Positions 1 through 4,707 of a stretch of DNA of 6,479 nt are shown piece by piece. The notes under the pieces are model-generated. The model saw only the letters and a program-made list of their open reading frames with translations. It did no database searches and had not been told where the DNA came from. Origin of the DNA: an uncultured Bacteroidales bacterium (GTDB lineage Bacteria > Bacteroidota > Bacteroidia > Bacteroidales > Paludibacteraceae); contig CAIWIS010000195.1 in assembly GCA_903912795.1 (NCBI GenBank), forward strand, positions 1 through 6,479, read 5' to 3'. Position numbers and translations under genes: made by a program. Positions within the stretch are counted from its first letter, which is position 1. The number at the start of each line of letters is the position of its first letter.

Positions 1-621
1 ACTTAATTCGGATAATAAATTGGTGCTGAAAAAGTCGGCTGAGTACTGATACTTCATCCCGGTTACAGGTTTTTCGAATAATACGCGTAATGTACCTTGG
101 TAGCGAGCTTCTTCAATAAGTTTCAAGGCATCCTGATAGCCATAAACATAATTGTTGGAGCGTTGAAATAGCTGCATAGCGTTGCGGGCATCGAAAATTG
201 TACCGGCATTTAAAGCTTTCATTCCCATTTCGTAAACCTGACCAGCAGCTACTTTACGTGCTTCGGATAATTCTGCAGGAAATTCAGTAGGCTTGGCAAT
301 GACACGGTTAGCTGCGGGTGTACGATAAATATTATCCGCTAATTGATTAATTTTTTCGTAATGATACACTACATCTTCGTAATTGTTAGGCGAATTGTTA
401 AGTTTAGCCTTTTCAATCTCACGTTGAGCCATTTGAAGTGCCAATGGGTATGTCTTTGTCAGAACAAACTCCGCTTTATCACTATTTGGCGACGATTTTA
501 AATGATCCACTGCATCGAAAGCTGCTTTGTAATAGTCACCTTTTTTGTATGCTCTATAGCCCGACGAACAAGATGTTGCAACTAATAAAATGCTAATAGC
601 AATAAGTAATTGTTGTTTCAT
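1..621 (-). CDS. Predicted TPR-like lipoprotein, N-terminal part (C-terminus beyond left edge)
   Basis: The reading frame is open from the ATG at 619-621 to the window edge, giving 207 residues without a stop; the C-terminus is missing. It opens with a short lipoprotein signal: MKQQ, a hydrophobic stretch LLIAISILLVA, then A-T-S-C with the lipobox cysteine at residue 18. Ser-Ser rather than Asp follows the Cys, and most Bacteroidota lipoproteins of this kind sit in the outer membrane. The mature part looks helical and TPR-like: residues 23-60 (AYKKGDYYKAAFDAVDHL, then SSPNSDKA) resemble a repeat in which a paired helix is followed by a Pro-Asn turn, and later segments are rich in Ala, Tyr and Glu. 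I do not recognise a function. It lies 86 bp downstream of argS on the same strand and may be co-transcribed or use its own promoter (703-710 or 671-678). No Shine-Dalgarno is visible before the ATG, which is usual for this phylum. The frame and lipobox are firm; TPR is an inference from pattern. Confidence 0.85.
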   Translation of the reverse strand, partial: MKQQLLIAISILLVATSCSSGYRAYKKGDYYKAAFDAVDHLKSSPNSDKAEFVLTKTYPLALQMAQREIEKAKLNNSPNNYEDVVYHYEKINQLADNIYRTPAANRVIAKPTEFPAELSEARKVAAGQVYEMGMKALNAGTIFDARNAMQLFQRSNNYVYGYQDALKLIEEARYQGTLRVLFEKPVTGMKYQYSADFFSTNLLSELS

Positions 622-657
622 AAAAGTAATTTTTAGATGTTAGAATCAATAACCAAT

Positions 658-706
658 AACGTGCGAAGTGCAAATATCGCGAAGCTAGTAACGCACGAAG
701 TGCAAA
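658..706. repeat. 17-bp direct repeat between argS and the lipoprotein gene
   Basis: Two 17-bp copies, 658-674 and 690-706, read AACG-NN-CGAAGTGCAAA and differ only in the NN pair (TG versus CA). They start 32 bp apart. A third, shorter GAAG core at 681-684 lies exactly midway, so GAAG occurs at 665, 681 and 697 with a 16-bp period. The NN difference also makes CGTGCG (660-665) and CGCACG (692-697) complementary, so the pair is both a direct repeat and a potential stem. On the minus strand each copy reads TTTGCACTTCG, the same end as the promoter elements listed separately. Confidence 0.75.
671..678 (-). promoter_or_regulatory. Second, weaker -7-like element upstream of the lipoprotein gene
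   Basis: On the minus strand this reads GATATTTG, one mismatch from the Bacteroidota -7 consensus TAnnTTTG, followed by CACTTCG as in the copy at 703-710. It would give a leader of roughly 45 nt. No TTG lies at the expected -33 distance. It may be only a decayed duplicate of the neighbouring element. Confidence 0.3.
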
Positions 707-710
707 ATTA
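703..710 (-). promoter_or_regulatory. Candidate -7 element for the lipoprotein gene, overlapping the argS stop codon
   Basis: The minus strand reads TAATTTTG, a full match to the Bacteroidota -7 consensus TAnnTTTG, and it includes the argS stop codon (708-710). Transcription would begin near 697-699, leaving a leader of about 76 nt to the ATG at 621. I find no TTG at 19-21 bp upstream, so only the -7 half is supported, and transcription from the argS promoter is the alternative. Confidence 0.45.
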
Positions 711-2501
711 CATTCTTTCCGGTACTTCTATCCCTAATAAGTTCATTCCTAGTTGAATAACCTTAGCAATTGAAGCCGAAAGTTGTAAACGGAATTTTTT
801 CAATTCTTGATTTTCTTCTTTTAAAATAGAGAAATCGTGGTAAAATTGATTAAATTCCTTTACCAATTCGTACTCGTAATTAGCTATTAATGCCGGACTA
901 AATTCATCGCCAGCTTGTTTTACTACCGCTGGAAATTCGGCTAATAACTGTATTAAATAACTCTCTTTTTCGGATATTGCAAGTGTGTTATCAATTTCTG
1001 TTCCAAAATTTATGCCCTGATCCACTGCTTTACGCAATACTGATTTAATACGAGCATGTGTATATTGTATAAAAGGACCTGTATTACCATTAAAATCAAT
1101 AGATTCAGCAGGATTGAAGGTCATATTTTTTCGTGGATCCACTTTCAGAATGAAATATTTCAATGCACCCAAACCAACCATGCGCGATATGTTTATAATT
1201 TCATCGGCAGTACAATTCTCTAGCTTTCCGAGTTCTAGCGACGTTTCGTGGGCAGTTTGTATCATTTCGGCCATTAAATCGTCGGCATCTACAACTGTGC
1301 CTTCGCGGCTTTTCATTTTGCCTTCGGGCAGTTCCACCATTCCGTACGAAAAGTGAACCAAATCCTTGCCCCAAGCGTAACCCAATTTGTCCAGTAATAT
1401 TGATAAAACCTGAAAATGATAATTTTGTTCATTTCCTACAACATAAACCATTTTTTTGATATCAAAATCATTGTAACGCAGTTTGGCTGTGCCTATGTCC
1501 TGAGTCATGTACACGGATGTGCCATCGGCACGAAGCAACAGTTTTTCGTCAAGACCATCGCCAGTTAAATCGGCCCAAACCGAATTGTCATCGCGTGTGT
1601 AAAACGATTTTTCGGCTACTCCACGTTCCACTTCTTCTTTGCCGGTGAGGTATGTTTGGCTTTCGTAGTATATTTTGTCGAAATCCACACCCATCTGTTT
1701 GTAGGTTTGGTCAAAACCAGCATATACCCAACCATTCATTGTTTCCCATAAATGACGAACTTTAGGGTCGTTTTGCTCCCATGCTAGCAACATTTTTTGA
1801 GCTTCGAGTATAAGTGGAGCAGTTTTTTTTGCTTCCTCCTCACTTATGTTTTTGTCCATAAGTGCTTTTATTTCAGCTTTGTATGCTTTATCGAATACCA
1901 CATAGTATTTTCCTACCAAGTGATCGCCTTTTAAACCAGTACTTTCGGGTGTTTCGCCATTGCCAAAAAGCTTCCAAGCCAACATCGATTTGCAAATATG
2001 GATTCCGCGGTCGTTTACAATATTTGTTTTTACCACATTCCAACCACAAGCTTTTTGAATTTCGGCTATACTAAATCCGAGTAGATTATTGCGTATATGC
2101 CCCAAGTGCAAAGGTTTATTCGTGTTTGGCGACGAATATTCTATCATCATCGTAGCATCAGTGGCAGTAGGTGTTTTAATGCCAAACTTGTCGTTAGCAT
2201 AAATAGCAGCTAATGTTTGCAGCCAGTACGATTTATGAATGCTAAGGTTCAAAAAGCCTTTAATAACATTGAATCCGCTTACCTGAGGATTATTTTTTAC
2301 AATATATTCGCCAATTTCCTGACCGGTAGCTTCGGGCGATTTGCGGGCAATTTTAACAAAAGGAAATACTACAACGGTAACGTCGCCTTCGAATTCTTTT
2401 TTTGTTTTTTGTATCTGAATCTGATTAAGTGGAGTTTCGGTACTGTAAAGTGTTTTTACAGACTCGGCCACAACCGTTTGAATAATAGTTTCTAAGTTCA
2501 T
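708..2501 (-). CDS. argS: Arginyl-tRNA synthetase (ArgRS, EC 6.1.1.19)
   Basis: A complete class I aminoacyl-tRNA synthetase of 597 residues, the usual length. In the cytoplasm it charges tRNA-Arg with arginine using ATP. Domains in order: the ArgRS-specific N-terminal tRNA-binding domain (about 1-95); the Rossmann catalytic core with the HIGH-type motif HLGH at 132-135 inside SSPNTNKPLHLGHIRNN, and the KMSKS-type motif KMKSREG at 395-401; and a helical DALR anticodon-binding domain (about 475-597), which starts around GPFIQYTHARI and ends at VPERM. The start chosen is MNLETIIQTV at 2501. An in-frame ATG 45 bp upstream (2546) would add 15 residues, but it lies within the promoter at 2524-2553, so it should not be in the mRNA. 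A -7-like element for the downstream lipoprotein gene overlaps the stop codon. Nothing suggests transfer or damage: all key motifs are intact. Confidence 0.97.
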   Translation of the reverse strand: MNLETIIQTVVAESVKTLYSTETPLNQIQIQKTKKEFEGDVTVVVFPFVKIARKSPEATGQEIGEYIVKNNPQVSGFNVIKGFLNLSIHKSYWLQTLAAIYANDKFGIKTPTATDATMMIEYSSPNTNKPLHLGHIRNNLLGFSIAEIQKACGWNVVKTNIVNDRGIHICKSMLAWKLFGNGETPESTGLKGDHLVGKYYVVFDKAYKAEIKALMDKNISEEEAKKTAPLILEAQKMLLAWEQNDPKVRHLWETMNGWVYAGFDQTYKQMGVDFDKIYYESQTYLTGKEEVERGVAEKSFYTRDDNSVWADLTGDGLDEKLLLRADGTSVYMTQDIGTAKLRYNDFDIKKMVYVVGNEQNYHFQVLSILLDKLGYAWGKDLVHFSYGMVELPEGKMKSREGTVVDADDLMAEMIQTAHETSLELGKLENCTADEIINISRMVGLGALKYFILKVDPRKNMTFNPAESIDFNGNTGPFIQYTHARIKSVLRKAVDQGINFGTEIDNTLAISEKESYLIQLLAEFPAVVKQAGDEFSPALIANYEYELVKEFNQFYHDFSILKEENQELKKFRLQLSASIAKVIQLGMNLLGIEVPERM

Positions 2502-2523
2502 TGTTGCTTTATTTTTCGGAGTG

Positions 2524-2553
2524 CAAAGATACGAATTTTGATTCAAGAAGCAA
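2524..2553 (-). promoter_or_regulatory. argS promoter (Bacteroidota type)
   Basis: The minus strand reads TTG (2551-2553), a 19-bp spacer, then TATCTTTG (2524-2531), matching the -33/-7 architecture of the Bacteroidota primary sigma factor (TTG, 19-21 bp, TAnnTTTG). The expected transcript start near 2519 leaves a leader of about 18 nt before the ATG at 2501. This placement rules out the upstream in-frame ATG at 2546. Confidence 0.8.
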
Positions 2554-3145
2554 GATGGTTTCAGTCATTATTTTAGCTCATCGAACTATGTTATTAGACG
2601 CTGATTTATTGGATAAATTATAGCTAATTTTTTAAGCAAAATGGTACCTGAATTTTTTGTTACATTTTATTTCTACTGTTTTTTGTACTAGTAAAGTAGC
2701 TTTGAATTTGATTTTTCGAAACAAAATCTTACATTTTGAATTAATTGAAATGGATATTGTGTGAACTAAAGTTAAAGTATTGGCTTTTGCAATGGATTTA
2801 TAGTTAATAAATAATAATATATTGGTGCGCGCAGTCATTGGTTTTCATAAAATAGGCCGTTTTTATATGTGTAAATATTCATTTTTCATTCATTTGTGCC
2901 TGTTTTTAGCAATTTTGAGTCGGAAACTCTTCGAAAATAAAGAGCGTAGTGTTAGTGTTTTATTAAGTAAAAAAATATTTTTTGTACTACTATTTATATT
3001 CTTGATATTTAATGATTTAAGAGTAATTTGTGTGAGTTTGCATGCTTTGCCATTGATTTTAATATTGTTGTTCAAATTACGAATTGGAATGTAGTTGAGA
3101 ACCACAAAATTTTTATTTTTTATGTGCTTAAAAATGTGTTTTGGT
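2554..3145. other. Long AT-rich divergent intergenic stretch with no gene assigned
   Basis: Between the argS promoter and the repeat cluster before the secreted-protein gene I find no convincing gene, tRNA or mobile element. Short ORFs exist on both strands, but they overlap each other antisense and have compositions expected of AT-rich non-coding DNA (Phe/Leu/Ile on one strand, Lys/Asn/Ile on the other). A TAGCTTTG at 2697-2704 (plus) matches the -7 consensus but lacks a TTG at the right distance and leads into no ORF. A short A/T stem, AAATTA/TAATTT at 2615-2630, is too weak to call a terminator. The longest plus-strand candidate, about 75 codons from the ATG at 2867 to 3094, is strongly hydrophobic and could at most be a small membrane protein. 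Confidence 0.5.
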
Positions 3146-3158
3146 TGTAGTATTTATA

Positions 3159-3196
3159 GCTACAAGGCCTTGTGAGTATCTGCTACAGTGCCTTGT
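3159..3196. repeat. Operator-like palindrome and direct repeat next to a promoter
   Basis: GCTACAAGGCCTTGT (3159-3173) and GCTACAGTGCCTTGT (3182-3196) form a 15-bp direct repeat with 13 identities and a 23-bp period. The first copy contains a perfect 12-bp palindrome, ACAAGGCCTTGT (3162-3173). The second keeps only the CCTTGT half-site. The cluster ends 3 bp before the -33 TTG at 3200 of the promoter for the secreted-protein gene, a position that suits an activator or repressor site. No regulator is identified. Confidence 0.55.
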
Positions 3197-3199
3197 CTA

Positions 3200-3230
3200 T
3201 TGCTTTGAGTAGTTCGAAGCAGTAAATTTG
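3200..3230 (+). promoter_or_regulatory. Promoter of the secreted-protein gene
   Basis: TTG at 3200-3202, a 20-bp spacer and TAAATTTG at 3223-3230 fit the Bacteroidota promoter consensus. The transcript would start near 3236 and carry a 5' leader of about 90 nt to the ATG at 3327. No Shine-Dalgarno is visible in that leader, and the sequence just before the start is A-rich. Confidence 0.65.
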
Positions 3231-3326
3231 AAATGTGAAAAGCAACAATAATTCATGTAAGGATTGAAGCTTGGAGCAACACAAAATAAAATACAAAAAT
3301 TACTCACATTCAAAAAATAATGAATT

Positions 3327-4229
3327 ATGAAAACGCTCAACTCAAAAACCATTCTTGCAGCAGCTACATTATTATTAACTGTATCGTTTGCAAAAGCTCA
3401 AACCCCAGTACATTGCTGCACTGTAATTGAAGTAACTGATGGTTACTATAGTGATAAAGTATGGATGATTACCGAACCTGGCACATCGGATGGTTTCGAT
3501 AATGGTTACGATGGCTATAAATTTTTAAATGCCACTACTCCGGCTCCTCAAGTTTTTGATAAAAGCATTGATGGAACATTTCAAGTTTCAAGTTTTCCAA
3601 CTATCGAAAACAATGCATTTGCTTTTATAGCTGGCGAAGGAACTCAATATACTTTTACATTTACACATTACGACATTAATTATTTTTATCCCGGACTTTA
3701 TTTGGTCGACCTATTAAAAGGTGATACTATTGATGTTTATGCTCAAGGTGCCAAGCATACTTTCACTGCTTCGAAAAGTGATATGCAAGAACGGTTTAAA
3801 TTTATTACTAAGCTTCCTGTAGTTGTACCTCCAGTAGTTGTACCTCCTGTAGTAGAACCTCCAGTAGTAGAACCTCCAGTAGTAGTACCTCCAGTAGTTC
3901 CTGAACCCGAAATAGTTGACCCAGGTATCGATCCTAACGATGGAAGTGGCAGTACTGTAGTTGACAAAAAAGATAAAAAAGACAAAAAAGAAAATAAAGC
4001 CAAAAAGGTAAAAGTAAGAGCACACAATAAAAAGCTCATAGTTGAAAATCCAAACAAACAAAAAGCTAACATTAAAATTGTAAATGCACGTAATGGTAAA
4101 GTGGTAAAACAAGTAGTTGTAAAACCCGAAACTAATACAACCATAGAAACAGGAACACAATCCGGACAATATGTAATTCAAACTACTGTAGACGTAGATG
4201 TTTCGAGCACAACAGTATTAATGCAATAA
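3327..4229 (+). CDS. Secreted protein with Val/Pro repeat linker and probable type IX sorting domain
   Basis: A complete 300-residue protein of unknown biochemical role. Residues 1-24 form a Sec signal peptide ending in AKA; the mature protein would begin with Gln25, as is common in T9SS substrates. Residues about 43-162 show a pattern I associate with the module that often precedes T9SS sorting domains: GFDNGYDGYK (57-64 region), APQVF, SSFPTIENNAFAF, YTFTFTH, LYLVDLLKGDTID, then HTFTAS and ERFKFI. A Val-Pro-Pro linker follows (164-195), built of VVVPP/VVEPP units, then a Lys/Asp-rich linker (213-228). The tail (about 228-300) resembles a type A CTD: KLIVENP, IKIVNARNGKVVKQ, a SGQYVIQT strand and a final TTVLMQ. 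The only cysteines are the adjacent pair 30-31. It has its own promoter at 3200-3230 and a terminator at 4284-4333, so it is probably monocistronic. Signal peptide and linkers are plain in the sequence; the T9SS assignment is by pattern, without a profile search. Confidence 0.88.
   Translation: MKTLNSKTILAAATLLLTVSFAKAQTPVHCCTVIEVTDGYYSDKVWMITEPGTSDGFDNGYDGYKFLNATTPAPQVFDKSIDGTFQVSSFPTIENNAFAFIAGEGTQYTFTFTHYDINYFYPGLYLVDLLKGDTIDVYAQGAKHTFTASKSDMQERFKFITKLPVVVPPVVVPPVVEPPVVEPPVVVPPVVPEPEIVDPGIDPNDGSGSTVVDKKDKKDKKENKAKKVKVRAHNKKLIVENPNKQKANIKIVNARNGKVVKQVVVKPETNTTIETGTQSGQYVIQTTVDVDVSSTTVLMQ
3819..3893 (+). repeat. Five tandem 15-bp units encoding V-V-x-P-P
   Basis: Five consecutive 15-bp units of the type GTAGTWGWACCTCCW start at 3819, 3834, 3849, 3864 and 3879; a diverged sixth (GTAGTTCCTGAACCC) follows at 3894. 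Each encodes VVVPP or VVEPP. Units 3 and 4 are identical. Since 15 is a multiple of three, gain or loss of a unit changes only linker length and leaves the sorting domain in frame. Confidence 0.9.
3963..3989 (+). repeat. Three 9-bp units encoding D-K-K, with A6 runs
   Basis: GACAAAAAA, GATAAAAAA and GACAAAAAA follow one another and encode DKKDKKDKK at residues 213-221; further Lys codons continue to about 4010. This gives a strongly basic linker right before the putative sorting domain. Each unit carries a run of six adenines, so single-base slippage here would truncate or alter the C-terminus. Confidence 0.85.
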
Positions 4230-4283
4230 TTAGAGTTTTAAAAATAGGTAGAAAATTGGTTTTTGGGTTTTAAGTGTTAACGT

Positions 4284-4333
4284 AATTAGTCCTGATTTGA
4301 AAATGATTTAATGATTGAATCAGGACTAATTTT
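4284..4333 (+). terminator. Intrinsic terminator of the secreted-protein gene
   Basis: A perfect 14-bp stem (4284-4297 with 4318-4331, AATTAGTCCTGATT and its complement) encloses a 20-nt loop whose ends can pair further by G-U and A-U. Four T residues at 4330-4333 overlap the stem foot. It lies 54 bp after the stop codon at 4227-4229. The T-tract is short, so termination may be incomplete. Confidence 0.75.
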
Positions 4334-4509
4334 AAAACAAAATACCAGACAACAACTACCAAAACAAGATATTAAGAAGTAATTTTTTTCATAAATGACA
4401 ATTAAGTTTTAACCTCAAAATTGCTGTTAAGTTTACAAAATTAGGTGTGGTTTTAAAAAAAACTTAGACTCTTAACTTTTTCTTGAAAATTATCGTTTGA
4501 AAATGAGTT
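4334..4509. other. Non-coding stretch between two terminators, possible small-RNA region
   Basis: No ORF of note is present. The sequence holds TTAAGTTT twice in direct orientation (4402-4409 and 4427-4434, 25 bp apart) and the inverse AAACTTA at 4460-4466. A long hairpin is possible: 4404-4414 can pair with 4449-4465 if a 6-nt bulge is allowed. A TTTG at 4496-4499 preceded by TATCG is one base off the -7 spacing, so no proper promoter is seen. It may be only the distal 3' UTR of the secreted-protein gene. Confidence 0.35.
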
Positions 4510-4556
4510 AAAGCAAACAGATGGAATACAATACATTTGTTTGCTTTTCCTTTTTT
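4510..4556 (+). terminator. Second intrinsic terminator, with no gene directly before it
   Basis: A 14-bp stem with one G-U pair (4510-4523 AAAGCAAACAGATG; 4534-4547 CATTTGTTTGCTTT) closes a 10-nt loop, followed by TTCC and six Ts (4551-4556). The T-rich side is on the plus strand. It lies 280 bp past the secreted-protein stop and ends 52 bp before the sensor-gene promoter. It could be a fail-safe terminator, or the 3' end of an unannotated short transcript. Confidence 0.75.
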
Positions 4557-4570
4557 AAGGCATGACAAAA

Positions 4571-4601
4571 TATGTTCTTAAACATACAAAATAATATGTT
4601 T
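4571..4601. promoter_or_regulatory. Triple TATGTT motif, candidate operator of the sensor gene
   Basis: TATGTT (4571-4576), AACATA (4581-4586, inverted) and TATGTT (4595-4600) lie in a row. The last two extend to a 7-bp inverted repeat, AAACATA-8 nt-TATGTTT (4580-4601). The cluster ends 6 bp before the -33 element of the promoter at 4608-4638. The position suits a regulator site, but in DNA this AT-rich such repeats also arise by chance. Confidence 0.4.
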
Positions 4602-4607
4602 CAATCA

Positions 4608-4638
4608 TTTGATAAACAGTGTAGATGTTGTATATTTG
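4608..4638 (+). promoter_or_regulatory. Promoter of the PAS sensor gene
   Basis: TTTG at 4608-4611, a spacer of exactly 19 bp and TATATTTG at 4631-4638 match the Bacteroidota promoter consensus completely. The start of transcription is expected near 4643, leaving a leader of about 65 nt. It lies downstream of the terminator at 4510-4556, so the sensor gene is its own unit. Confidence 0.75.
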
Positions 4639-4707
4639 CCATTAAACAAATGGAAACGATTTGGATTGTTAATTTTCTGAAAGTTATAATTTTAATCACT
4701 TACAATT

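Noticed and set aside
1114..2495. Three plus-strand ORFs inside argS
   Set aside because: Antisense to an intact argS with all its catalytic motifs; no family signal.
2615..2630. Small inverted repeat AAATTA/TAATTT followed by Ts
   Set aside because: Six A/T pairs only; too weak for a terminator and no gene ends nearby.
2697..2704. TAGCTTTG as a promoter
   Set aside because: Matches the -7 consensus but has no TTG at 19-21 bp upstream and no gene follows.
2632..2838. 68-codon minus-strand ORF
   Set aside because: Lys/Ile/Asn-rich composition of AT-rich non-coding DNA; no promoter or family signal.
2822..3094. Hydrophobic ORF of 90 codons (TTG start) or 75 codons (ATG at 2867) on the plus strand
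   Set aside because: Rich in Phe, Leu and Ile as expected from T-rich DNA, no promoter at the correct distance, overlapped antisense by an equally long ORF, no recognisable family.
2890..3105. 71-codon minus-strand ORF
   Set aside because: Antisense to the hydrophobic plus-strand ORF and of random AT-rich composition.
3819..3893. Possible CRISPR array
   Set aside because: Units are contiguous 15-mers without spacers and in frame with the coding sequence.
3714..4181. Two minus-strand ORFs opposite the secreted-protein gene, with Tyr/Arg- and Thr/Gly-rich repeats
   Set aside because: They are shadows of the 15-bp repeat and Lys-rich tract read in reverse; the plus-strand protein has a signal peptide and a coherent domain order.
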